Part shown: piece after piece, positions 1 through 6,306 of the stretch
Numbering within the stretch: the first letter of the stretch is position 1
How the letters are laid out: each line of letters starts with the position of its first letter
Assembly: GCA_964404605.1 (NCBI GenBank)
Contig: CAYOKT010000085.1
Span: forward strand, 1 to 11,897
Origin: CAYOKT01 sp964404605
Lineage (GTDB): Bacteria; Electryoneota; Electryoneia; Electryoneales; Electryoneaceae
Reading direction: 5' to 3'
Length of the DNA: 11,897 nt
Program-made: the position numbers and the translations under genes
The notes under the pieces: generated by a model
The model's database searches: none
Told to the model about the DNA's origin: nothing
What the model saw: only the letters and a program-made list of their open reading frames with translations

Positions 1-20
1 GGACTGAAGTCCCGGGCCAC

Positions 21-55
21 CCCCCTGTTGAGTTCGGAGGTGCGAAACAGAGGGG
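21..55 (-). terminator. Possible terminator hairpin after gtrA
   Basis: Directly downstream of the GtrA stop codon, positions 21-29 can pair with 46-55: four C-G pairs, one bulged A at 51, one more C-G pair, then TGTT with AACA, around a 16-nt loop. There is no T-run on the minus strand after the stem, so this is at best a weak or Rho-assisted terminator. The rest of 1-71 shows nothing I can name. Confidence 0.3.
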
Positions 56-71
56 AGAAGGGAAAAGGCGG

Positions 72-515
72 CTACACCTCTTCCGGGGATTCCTCCTTGT
101 CGCGCGGGCGGAACACCCAGCGGTCGGAGAGCAGGTAGTTGACCAGCATGCCGGCGCCGATGCCGACGAGGTGACTGATGTACTCCGCCAACGGGACGCC
201 GTGCAGGGTGCGGAGGACCAGCCATCCGATCCCGAGGGTGACGATGTAGGAGGCGAAGAGCGTGCTGCCGTGATACCGGAGCAGCGCGCCGGGCATGCGC
301 CGCCAGCTCCTCCCCCGGTCCGCCCAGGTCCAGGTGAAGTTCCAGGTGAAATTGTGCAGGATGGCGATCTCGATGGCGACCGCCCGCGCGAGGAAGTCCT
401 CGACCCCGAGCAGGGCGTACAGGGCGGTGTAGCAGCCGAAGTTGACGCCGACCCCGAGCGCCCCGACCACGCCGAACTTGCCTGCCCGGACGGCATCGCC
501 GCGGGTGAACTTCAT
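72..515 (-). CDS. GtrA-family small membrane protein
   Basis: This 147-residue protein belongs to the GtrA/DPMS family. These four-helix inner-membrane proteins are thought to help move or present polyprenyl-phosphate-linked sugars for envelope glycosylation. Hydrophobic segments lie near residues 14-36, 42-62, 84-104 and 110-130. The family signatures are visible: an aromatic HNFTWNFTWTW stretch (54-64) between helices 2 and 3, and NYLLSDRWVFR (126-136) after the last helix. The tail is short and charged. I chose the ATG at 513-515 because GGGAG precedes it and the longer reading adds only a Pro/Arg-rich non-homologous extension. Its start overlaps the upstream gene's stop as ATGA, implying translational coupling. 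The family is clear. The substrate and the partner glycosyltransferase cannot be told from this window. Confidence 0.9.
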   Translation of the reverse strand: MKFTRGDAVRAGKFGVVGALGVGVNFGCYTALYALLGVEDFLARAVAIEIAILHNFTWNFTWTWADRGRSWRRMPGALLRYHGSTLFASYIVTLGIGWLVLRTLHGVPLAEYISHLVGIGAGMLVNYLLSDRWVFRPRDKEESPEEV

Positions 516-799
516 TTCCGCTCCCGGAGGGTGGTCATTTCGGCTTCCATCGCCTCGTACTGCGCCGGTGAGATGTAGAGGAACGACTCGCCGCCCTCCG
601 GGCGCGCCACGGCCCCGCCCTCGTCCATCGGCCGCAGGTCCACCCCGCAGCGCTCCGCCCAGTCGGCGAACCGGTCGCCCTCCCGCAGGCGGTCGGGGTC
701 GAGGTGGAGGATCAACGCCCATTGCAGCAGTTCACGGTGGGTCGCCTCGTCCAACAGGCTCCGGTCGAATTTCCGTGCGCGCGTGTCGCCCTTGATCAT
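512..799 (-). CDS. Small conserved-looking protein of unknown function
   Basis: I do not recognise this 95-residue soluble, acidic protein. It begins MIKGDTRARKFDRSLLDEA, continues with a helical, leucine-rich part (residues 20-45), a loop with one Cys near residue 51, and ends with FLYISPAQYEAMEAEM and a basic tail. It has no signal peptide or membrane segment. The start at 797-799 is preceded on the minus strand by GGGGGAG at normal spacing. It sits 47 bp downstream of the possible deoxyhypusine-synthase-like gene and overlaps the GtrA start by four bases, so it is probably co-transcribed with both. The good Shine-Dalgarno site and tight spacing support a real gene. The function is open. 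Confidence 0.75.
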   Translation of the reverse strand: MIKGDTRARKFDRSLLDEATHRELLQWALILHLDPDRLREGDRFADWAERCGVDLRPMDEGGAVARPEGGESFLYISPAQYEAMEAEMTTLRERK

Positions 800-846
800 C
801 TCTCCCCCACGTGGTGTCGCTCCCCGGCCGCCCCTGCTGTCTCTTT

Positions 847-1803
847 TCAGAGCGGCTCGGCGGCTTCCTCGTAGATCGTCGCGGCGAGCAGCGGGATCAT
901 GATCTCGTGATGACCGGTGATCGCATACCCTTTCCCCCCGGGGAGCACCGGGCGCTGCACGACGTTCACCGTGGGCCGGTAGTGCTGCTGCATGTCGAAG
1001 TTGGCGGTGGTGAAATCCACGACATCATGCCCCAGGTTGCGCGCCACCGCGAGGGCTTTCAGCAGCACCTCGGGCATGATCACCGCGCTGCCGAGGTTGA
1101 GCACCACGCCGCCTTGCCCGAGCCCGGCGACGGTCGCGGTGAAGATGCGGAAGTCGAGGAAGCTCGCCTCGCCGATGGCTCCGCCGTCCGCGCCGGGGTG
1201 CTGGTGGACGATGTCCGTGCCGATGGCGATGTGCAGGGTGTAGGGCAGTCCAAGCGTGTGGCAGTGTGCGAGGAGCGCGCGGTCGAGGTGGGGCGCCTGT
1301 TCTTCGACGAGGAGCCGCCCCACGGTCTCCCCGAAGCCGTCCCCGCGCTCCCGCGCCACCTTCGCGGCCTCGTTGACCAGCGCGGCGGTGTCGCTCGCCA
1401 TGCCGAAGGAGCCGTCCGCCAGTTGCGCGGCGACATCCTCGCTGGTGTGTCCGAAACGGGCCAGCTCGGTGTCGTGGATCGCCGCGGAGCCGTTGGAGGC
1501 GAAGTGGGTGAAGAACCCGGCATCGGCCAGGCCGGCGAGGATCGGCGCGCAACCCGTCTTGATCACATGCCCGCCCAGCATCACGAGCACGGGCTTTCCC
1601 AGCTTTTTCGCCTGGACGACAGCCCTGGCGACCGCCTTCAGGTCATCCGCCTTGAGGATGTGCGGCAACCCGAGCAGGAACTCGCGCATCGTCATCCCCG
1701 CGCGTGGGGGGAGGGCGACCTCGTCCGTGCTCACCTTGGAGGGGCGCTCGGCGGCGGAATAGGTCTTCACGCCCCTGAGATCGATTGCTTTGAAACGGCT
1801 CAT
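847..1803 (-). CDS. Conserved protein, possible deoxyhypusine-synthase-like fold
   Basis: This 318-residue soluble protein looks like a conserved family I cannot name with certainty. It contains GGHVIKTG (77-84), FASNGSAAIHDTELA (101-115), GTDIVHQHP (195-203), GGVVLNLGSAVIMPE (231-245) and a C-terminal GHHEIMIPLLAATIY (297-311). The order of glycine-rich turns, and the PLLAATI ending, resemble the NAD-dependent deoxyhypusine synthase fold. The position corresponding to that enzyme's catalytic Lys (GGVVKHH-like region) would be Met here, so spermidine transfer to eIF5A is not expected. The fold assignment is my inference; the function is unknown. The start at 1801-1803 was chosen over one 12 codons upstream because GGGAGAGGAAGA lies immediately before it. 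It is the first gene of a probable operon with the two downstream minus-strand genes. A 16-bp inverted repeat lies 18-33 nt upstream. Confidence 0.88.
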   Translation of the reverse strand: MSRFKAIDLRGVKTYSAAERPSKVSTDEVALPPRAGMTMREFLLGLPHILKADDLKAVARAVVQAKKLGKPVLVMLGGHVIKTGCAPILAGLADAGFFTHFASNGSAAIHDTELARFGHTSEDVAAQLADGSFGMASDTAALVNEAAKVARERGDGFGETVGRLLVEEQAPHLDRALLAHCHTLGLPYTLHIAIGTDIVHQHPGADGGAIGEASFLDFRIFTATVAGLGQGGVVLNLGSAVIMPEVLLKALAVARNLGHDVVDFTTANFDMQQHYRPTVNVVQRPVLPGGKGYAITGHHEIMIPLLAATIYEEAAEPL

Positions 1804-1820
1804 TCTTCCTCTCCCGGCGA

Positions 1821-1836
1821 CGACGTTCAAACGTCG
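1821..1836. promoter_or_regulatory. 16-bp inverted repeat upstream of the 318-aa gene
   Basis: CGACGTT-CA-AACGTCG is a perfect 7-bp inverted repeat with a 2-bp centre, located 18-33 bp upstream of the start codon of the minus-strand gene. A weak -10-like TATCTT (minus strand, about 1839-1844) would place transcription start inside the repeat, a typical repressor position. No good -35 is visible. It could instead act as an RNA hairpin in the leader. Confidence 0.4.
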
Positions 1837-1916
1837 CAAGATAAGGGTTTCATCGCGCCGGGGGGAGGAGGGGGCGTGATCCGCCTCGCTGCAGCAGGGA
1901 ACGGGGTTAAACGCGA

Positions 1917-1944
1917 CCGCCGCGGGAGGTTAGTCCCGCGGCGG
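1917..1944 (-). terminator. Perfect 11-bp hairpin between two minus-strand genes
   Basis: CCGCCGCGGGA (1917-1927) and TCCCGCGGCGG (1934-1944) pair perfectly around a 6-nt loop. The hairpin lies between the stop of the small Cys/His protein gene and the leader of the next minus-strand gene, so it probably ends the former transcript. The minus-strand sequence after the stem (TCGCGTTTAA) has only a poor T-run. The plus strand has TTT. It is therefore not a textbook intrinsic terminator. Confidence 0.5.
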
Positions 1945-1989
1945 TTTCCCCAATGGCCTACCGACCGAAGACGGAGCCCTTGCTCACGT

Positions 1990-2199
1990 TTACCGGGGGG
2001 ATGGGATCAGTTGAACCTCTTCGCACGCGCTGCGCATCTCACCGGCTTCCGTACGCAGTTGCGACAGAGTCAGATCGCGGCAGCGGGGGCAGAGACCGTG
2101 AGAACCGGGATGGTGCAGATGACCGTCGAAGAAAATATGCGGGGCGACCTTTCCCGGGACTCCCACGCACAATCCCCAGCGCACTTTCCCGTTTCCCAT
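1990..2199 (-). CDS. Small Cys/His-rich protein with SHGLCPRC motif
   Basis: A 69-residue open frame encoding a protein rich in Cys (11, 37, 40, 59) and His (21, 27, 29, 30, 34). The segment SHGLCPRC (33-40) resembles the SHGICPDC-type tail seen at the C-terminus of some bacterial signalling proteins, so a small metal-binding knuckle is plausible. The ATG at 2197-2199 has GGAGG five bases upstream; the ten codons upstream of it look non-coding. The stop is TAA, followed downstream by a perfect hairpin. It is monocistronic, transcribed away from tyrS. I do not recognise a named family. The Shine-Dalgarno site and motif make it a likely real gene, but it is short and could be a remnant. Confidence 0.6.
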   Translation of the reverse strand: MGNGKVRWGLCVGVPGKVAPHIFFDGHLHHPGSHGLCPRCRDLTLSQLRTEAGEMRSACEEVQLIPSPR

Positions 2200-2585
2200 C
2201 CATCCCTCCGTTGTTTGGTTCCCTACCATTTCTATCGACCCGAATGCAGATTTCTTAAGCTTCGCAGTGGGGGATGATGCCCCTCTTACTCCAAGTTTTT
2301 TAGTAGCTTACAGGGAAGCAAACAAGAAACTTAAAGGATCTTCAACTTTCCCTTTCTCGCCTCTTCAGGGAAGTCGGAAGAAGCGCTTGAGCTTTGTGTC
2401 TCTCCGGGAGAGCCCGAAAGAGAGCCAACCTTGGAAACGGCCGGGAAACGAACCCGAACGGTCCCGCGGGGCGTCCCACGCGACCGATGATCCGGGAGAG
2501 GCCGCCTTGCCCGCCCGAGGGGCATGCGCGTACTTTTGCGCAATCCCCCGTTTCCGGTGGATTGCATCCGGACAGGTCTTCAGCC
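2200..2585 (+). other. Intergenic region and tyrS leader
   Basis: This is about 390 bases between divergent genes. The part from roughly 2220 to 2400 is less GC-rich than its surroundings and presumably holds the promoters of both genes, but I could not pick convincing -35/-10 pairs. A short hairpin CTCTC-CGG-GAGAG lies at 2400-2412. A two-part hairpin lies at 2519-2548 (GGGG/CCCC outer, TGCGC/GCGCA inner, 8-nt loop), ending 37 nt before the tyrS start. No T-box sequence (AGGGTGGNACCGCG) is present. The frames open here look non-coding. Confidence 0.5.
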
Positions 2586-3866
2586 ATGGAAAACGTATTC
2601 GATATTTGGGCGGCCCGGGGCTTCCTCGAGCAGGTCACGGACGAGGAGGGGCTGCGCTCGCTGCTCGCCTCGCCGCAGACCCTGTACGCCGGTTTCGACC
2701 CCACGGCGCCGAGCCTGCATCTCGGCAACCTGATCCCGATCCTCGGCCTGGTCCATGCCCAGCGCTGCGGGCACAGGGTACTCGTCGTCCTCGGCGGCGC
2801 CACGGGGATGATCGGCGACCCTTCCGGCAAATCGGTGGAGCGGAGCTTCCTCGATGAGGAGACTCTCGCGGAGAACCTCCGCAGTCAGCGCGAACAGTTC
2901 GCCCGCCTGATCGACTTCACGGGGGAGCGGTTCAGCCCGGCGGCCGAGTTCCGCGACAACCTCGACTGGACGAGGGAGCTGACGGTCATCGAGTGGCTGC
3001 GCGACACCGGCAAGCTGTTCAGCGTCAACGCGATGGTCGCGAAGGAGAGCATCCGCCGCCGCTTCGAGGAGCGGGAGGCGGGGATCAGCTTCACCGAGTT
3101 CAGCTACATGCTCCTGCAGGCGTACGATTTCTATCACCTGTACAAAGAGGAGGGGTGCCGCCTGCAGGTCGGCGGGAACGACCAGTGGGGCAACATCACC
3201 GCCGGCATCGACCTCATCCGGCGCAAGGGCGGCGAGACCGCTTTCGGGGCCACGTTCCCGCTGCTGACCACCGCCGCCGGAGAAAAGTTCGGCAAGAGCG
3301 AACTGGGGGCGGTCTGGCTGGACCCGGAGCGGACGAGCACCTGGGACTTCTACCAGTATTTCGTCCGCACGGACGACCGGGATGCGGTCCGTTTCCTCAA
3401 GCTGTTCACCTTCCTCCCGCTGGAGGAGATCGACGCCCTCGCGGAGGAGCTGGCCCGCGAGCCGGAGGCGAGGGCGGCGCAGAAGAGGCTCGCGTGGGAA
3501 GTGACCGCGCTGGTGCACGGCGAGGCGGAGGCGGACCGCATGGCGCGCGGCGCCCGGGCCCTCTATGAGGGCCGGCTGGAGGACCTCGACGGCGAACTGA
3601 TCCGCCAGGTGTTCGCGGAGGGGCCGGTCGTCGAGGTGAGCGGGGAGGAGCTGCGGGCGGCTCCCACCCTGGTCGACTTCGCTCCCCGGGTCGGGCTCGT
3701 CACGAGCAAGGGGGAAGCGCGGAGGATGCTCAAGCAGGGGGCGCTCTACGTGAACCTGCATCGCGCCGGGGCGGAGCGGACCGTGGGGCTCGATGATGTG
3801 CTTCCGGCCGGTGTTATCGTCCTGCGAAGAGGGAAGCGGGAGTACCTGCTGGTCCGGGTGGTCTGA
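2586..3866 (+). CDS. tyrS: Tyrosyl-tRNA synthetase
   Basis: This class I aminoacyl-tRNA synthetase attaches tyrosine to tRNA-Tyr in the cytoplasm, releasing PPi. The 426-residue length is normal for bacteria. Visible motifs: YAGFDPTAPSLHLGN (34-48) containing the HIGH-type HLGN; DNLDW (125-129); QAYDFYHLY (178-186) of the tyrosine pocket; GGNDQWGN (196-203); and the KMSKS-type loop KFGKS (234-238), typical of the TyrS form found in E. coli and Bacillus. The C-terminal 65 or so residues form the S4-like RNA-binding domain with its GEARRMLKQGALYVN segment. The ATG at 2586 begins the family-typical sequence; the upstream open frame is low-complexity leader. The Shine-Dalgarno site is weak (ACAGG). 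It is followed by inverted repeats and is probably a separate transcription unit from spoVG. Confidence 0.97.
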   Translation: MENVFDIWAARGFLEQVTDEEGLRSLLASPQTLYAGFDPTAPSLHLGNLIPILGLVHAQRCGHRVLVVLGGATGMIGDPSGKSVERSFLDEETLAENLRSQREQFARLIDFTGERFSPAAEFRDNLDWTRELTVIEWLRDTGKLFSVNAMVAKESIRRRFEEREAGISFTEFSYMLLQAYDFYHLYKEEGCRLQVGGNDQWGNITAGIDLIRRKGGETAFGATFPLLTTAAGEKFGKSELGAVWLDPERTSTWDFYQYFVRTDDRDAVRFLKLFTFLPLEEIDALAEELAREPEARAAQKRLAWEVTALVHGEAEADRMARGARALYEGRLEDLDGELIRQVFAEGPVVEVSGEELRAAPTLVDFAPRVGLVTSKGEARRMLKQGALYVNLHRAGAERTVGLDDVLPAGVIVLRRGKREYLLVRVV

Positions 3867-3909
3867 TCCGGTCCGCCGGTGGATCGATTCAGGTGAACCG
3901 GTCCACCTG
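3865..3909 (+). terminator. Paired inverted repeats after tyrS
   Basis: Starting at the tyrS stop codon, GATCC (3865-3869) can pair with GGATC (3881-3885). Next to it, CAGGTGAACCGGTCCACCTG (3890-3909) is a 20-bp palindrome with a single mismatched pair (9 of 10 pairs). Neither is followed by a T-run, so they may be a Rho-dependent or weak terminator, mRNA 3'-end protection, or a protein-binding site. Confidence 0.35.
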
Positions 3910-4180
3910 GGAGGGCTCGGGCGCCTCATGTCGGCCTTGATTGTCGAGGGGAGGGGACGTAAGTTTCCGAATCGCCCCGGAAACGGCCGGCGGAAAAGCC
4001 GAGAAGGCGTGCGAAGCCGGGGATGGCGGCGCATTTTTTTTCTGCGTCGGCGGCCGGGTCTCTTTTCCGGGCAGGGAAACAGTGCCACGGTGATGCGCAT
4101 CAGCGTGTCTCCGTTGAACTTGCGCGGCGTTCCATGGTCAGGGGGTCGCGTTCTGGTGACGTTGTTGTGGGGAGCACGGG
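3910..4180 (+). other. Intergenic region upstream of spoVG
   Basis: No gene is visible. A possible weak promoter is TTGATT (3937-3942), 17 bp, TAAGTT (3960-3965). A hairpin with a 7-bp stem including one G-U pair (4027-4033 with 4043-4049) has an unusual loop of eight T's and a C. In some lineages ispE sits near this position; nothing resembling it is present here. Confidence 0.4.
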
Positions 4181-4483
4181 ATGCGTATCACTGAAATCAA
4201 CATCAACCTGCGCGACGAGGAAAAATTGAAGGCCTTCGTCAACATCACCTTCGATGATGTCTTCGTCGTGCGCGGGTTGAAAGTGATCGAAGGTGGGCAG
4301 GGGTTGTTCGTCTGCATGCCTTCGCGCAAGCTGCAGGATGGAACGTACAAGGACATCGCTCACCCGATCGACAACGGGTTCCGTAACGAGATCGAGAGCC
4401 TGGTGTTGAAGGTGTACCGCAAGCTGGTCGGGGAGAACCAGACCGGCATGCACCGGGTGGTGGATTTCAGTTTCGAGGCGTGA
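4181..4483 (+). CDS. spoVG: SpoVG family DNA/RNA-binding regulator
   Basis: This 100-residue protein matches SpoVG, a small site-specific nucleic-acid-binding regulator. In Bacillus it affects septation at sporulation; in Staphylococcus and Borrelia it affects gene expression. It is also widespread in non-sporulating bacteria, so it is not evidence for sporulation. The characteristic parts are the N-terminal MRITEININL strand, a central FVVRGLKVIEG (28-38), and PSRKLQDGTYKDIAHPI (48-64), the most conserved block. The ATG at 4181 follows GTGGGGAG at good spacing and begins exactly as the family does. It lies upstream of tRNA-Gln and prs, echoing the Bacillus spoVG–(glmU)–prs order. Confidence 0.96.
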   Translation: MRITEININLRDEEKLKAFVNITFDDVFVVRGLKVIEGGQGLFVCMPSRKLQDGTYKDIAHPIDNGFRNEIESLVLKVYRKLVGENQTGMHRVVDFSFEA

Positions 4484-4592
4484 CGTTCCAGGTGGGTTTG
4501 CGGGAACAGGCCTGAAGAGCGGAGAGCGTCGGCGGGCGTGAAGGCAGGCGGCCGGTACAGGTTGCATCCGCCTCGTGAGAGGTTGCTGATAC

Positions 4593-4664
4593 TGGGGTGT
4601 CGCCAAGTGGAAAGGCAGCGGTTTTTGGGGCCGCCATTCGTAGGTTCGAATCCTACCACCCCAG
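4593..4664 (+). tRNA. tRNA-Gln (anticodon UUG)
   Basis: A complete cloverleaf can be folded. The acceptor TGGGGTG (4593-4599) pairs with CACCCCA (4657-4663). The D arm is GCCAAGTGGAAAGGC. The anticodon stem GCGGT/GCCGC, with a final T-G pair, closes a TTTTGGG loop with anticodon TTG at 4625-4627. The T arm is GTAGG-TTCGAAT-CCTAC. G4664 is the discriminator base. The following bases are CCG, so the 3' CCA is not fully encoded and must be completed enzymatically. The TGGGG acceptor start is typical of bacterial glutamine tRNAs. The gene ends 13 nt before the prs start codon and is probably cut out of a spoVG/prs transcript. Confidence 0.97.
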
Positions 4665-4677
4665 CCGAGGGGGCGCC

Positions 4678-5625
4678 ATGATTCCGGGGATCAGTCACCA
4701 GATCAAGATCTTCACCGGTTCCGCGCACCGTACCCTTGCCGAGAAAATCGCCTCCTACATCGGCATTCCCGTCGGGGCGGCCGAAGTGGGCCGTTTTTCG
4801 GATGGCGAAATCTCGGTCAAGATCCATGAGAACATCCGGGGCTGGGATGTCTTCATCGTCCAGCCGACCTTTCCCCCGGGTGACAATCTCCTTGAGCTGT
4901 TGATCCTGCTCGATGCCTGCCGGCGGGCGTCACCGAAACGGATCACGGCGGTGATCCCGTACTTCGGGTATGCGCGCCAGGACCGGAAGGATGAATCCCG
5001 TGTGCCGATCACCGCGAAGCTGGTGGCGAACCTGATCACCGCCGCGGGGGCGGACCGGGTGCTGACGATGGATCTGCACAGCGCCCAGATCCAGGGCTTC
5101 TTCGACATCCCCCTCGACCACCTGTACGGGTCGACGGTGTTCGTGCCGTTCTTCCAGCGGGAGGTCGCGAAGAACCTGGTGGTGGTCTCGCCGGATGTGG
5201 GCGGGATCAAGCTGGCGCGCGCTTACGCCCAGCGGCTGCATGCCGACCTTGCGATCGTGGACAAGCGCAGGGTTCGGGCGAATGTCGCCGAAGCGATGAA
5301 CCTGCTGGGCAGTGTTGAGGGCAAGCATGTCCTCCTCGTGGATGACATGGTGGACACGGCGGGCACCCTCTGCGAGGCGGCCCGCACCCTCGAGGGGCAG
5401 GGAGCGAAGACGATTTTAGCTTCCGCCGTCCACCCGATGCTGAGCGGTTCGGCGTTCGAGCGCATCGAGGCGAGTCCGATCGAGCGCCTCTTCGTTCTCG
5501 ACACCGTTCCCTCGAAGGATGGCGAGGATCCGCCCTGGCTGGTAAGGCTGGGTGTCCACGAGGTGTTCGCGGAGGCGATCCTCCGCATTTACCGTGAAGA
5601 GTCAATCAGCAGCCTGTTTGTGTGA
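4678..5625 (+). CDS. prs: Ribose-phosphate pyrophosphokinase (PRPP synthase)
   Basis: It makes 5-phosphoribosyl-1-pyrophosphate from ribose-5-phosphate and ATP, feeding purine, pyrimidine, NAD, histidine and tryptophan synthesis. The 315-residue length is standard for class I enzymes. Motifs seen: FSDGEISVKI (40-49), the ATP-side VIPYFGYARQDRK (92-104), the metal-binding DLHSAQIQGFFD (132-143), SPDVGG (171-176), and the PRPP-binding loop VDDMVDTAGT (221-230). The ATG at 4678 was chosen because the more upstream frame runs through the tRNA-Gln gene. The Shine-Dalgarno GAGGGGG occupies 4667-4673, immediately after the tRNA 3' end. It is followed 12 bp later by rplY, the usual prs–ctc/rplY–pth neighbourhood. 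Confidence 0.98.
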   Translation: MIPGISHQIKIFTGSAHRTLAEKIASYIGIPVGAAEVGRFSDGEISVKIHENIRGWDVFIVQPTFPPGDNLLELLILLDACRRASPKRITAVIPYFGYARQDRKDESRVPITAKLVANLITAAGADRVLTMDLHSAQIQGFFDIPLDHLYGSTVFVPFFQREVAKNLVVVSPDVGGIKLARAYAQRLHADLAIVDKRRVRANVAEAMNLLGSVEGKHVLLVDDMVDTAGTLCEAARTLEGQGAKTILASAVHPMLSGSAFERIEASPIERLFVLDTVPSKDGEDPPWLVRLGVHEVFAEAILRIYREESISSLFV

Positions 5626-5637
5626 GAGGACCCAACC

Positions 5638-6303
5638 GTGGTAGAAGTGCTGACATTGAAGGCCGTCCGCCGTGAAGTGAAGAGCAAGGGCGATGCAAAA
5701 CGCCTGCGCACGGAAGGGCGGATTCCCGCGATCTATTACCGGGGACAGGATGAACCGGTTCCGCTGGAGCTGGACCTGAAAACCGTTCAATTGCTCCTCG
5801 CGAAGAAGCCGACCCTGGTCAAGCTGGTTGTCGACGGCGATGAGTTGGAATGCCTGATCCGCGAAGTGCAACGTCACCCTGTAACCCAGGTGCCGCTGCA
5901 CGTGGACCTGATGGGAATCACCCGCGGCGTGACCATCGAGACCACCGTGCCGGTGATTCTCGTCGGCAATCCCGTCGGGGTTCGTGTGGGAGGCGGCATC
6001 CTCGAGCATGTGATGAACGAGGTGACGATCCGCTGCCTGCCGAAGAACCTGCCGTCCGCCCTCGAGTTCGATGTGAGCGACCTGGAGATCGGCGATTCGC
6101 TGCACCTTGAAGATCGGGAGTTCGAAGGCATCGAATGGGTGGACTCCCCGAGCTGGACGGTGGCGACCGTGGTCGCGCCGAAGGTGATCACCGAGGAGGT
6201 CGCCGTCGAAGAGGAAGAGGAAGAGTTCGAGGGCGAGGTCGAAGCCGAGGGCGAGGAGAGCGCGGAGAAGCCGGGCGGGCCGGAAGAGGGCGGCGAGGAG
6301 TAG
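5638..6303 (+). CDS. rplY: 50S ribosomal protein L25, CTC/TL5 long form
   Basis: It binds 5S rRNA at the central protuberance of the large subunit; the long form is also called general stress protein CTC. The 221 residues comprise the L25 RNA-binding domain (about 1-93, with GRIPAIYYRG at 27-36 and REVQRHPVTQVPLHVDL ending at 91) and the C-terminal TL5 beta domain (about 95-183). The tail (186-221) is almost entirely Glu, Gly and Ala with a run of six Glu. The start is GTG at 5638, seven bases after GAGAGGA. The pth start lies three bases after the stop, so the two are probably translated together. The acidic tail is longer than needed for the fold and matches a trend in neighbouring translation proteins. 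Confidence 0.96.
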   Translation: MVEVLTLKAVRREVKSKGDAKRLRTEGRIPAIYYRGQDEPVPLELDLKTVQLLLAKKPTLVKLVVDGDELECLIREVQRHPVTQVPLHVDLMGITRGVTIETTVPVILVGNPVGVRVGGGILEHVMNEVTIRCLPKNLPSALEFDVSDLEIGDSLHLEDREFEGIEWVDSPSWTVATVVAPKVITEEVAVEEEEEEFEGEVEAEGEESAEKPGGPEEGGEE

Positions 6304-6306
6304 GCG

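Noticed and set aside
811..2277. Long plus-strand open frame opposite the 318-residue gene
   Set aside because: It mirrors the minus-strand gene, is rich in Arg/Gly/His typical of antisense reading of GC-rich DNA, and has no recognisable domain.
2451..2480. T-box-like sequence GGTCCCGCGG in the tyrS leader
   Set aside because: It differs from the GGTACCGCGG core and lacks the flanking AGGGTG, a complementary antiterminator and a terminator before tyrS.
2394..2585. Upstream in-frame extension of tyrS
   Set aside because: The extra 64 codons are low-complexity, have no family match and no Shine-Dalgarno at their ATG; the TyrRS fold begins at 2586.
2580..4100. Long minus-strand open frame opposite tyrS
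   Set aside because: Antisense shadow of tyrS; no domain, no Shine-Dalgarno and biased composition.
4181..4483. SpoVG as evidence of sporulation
   Set aside because: SpoVG is widespread in non-sporulating bacteria and no other sporulation gene is present.
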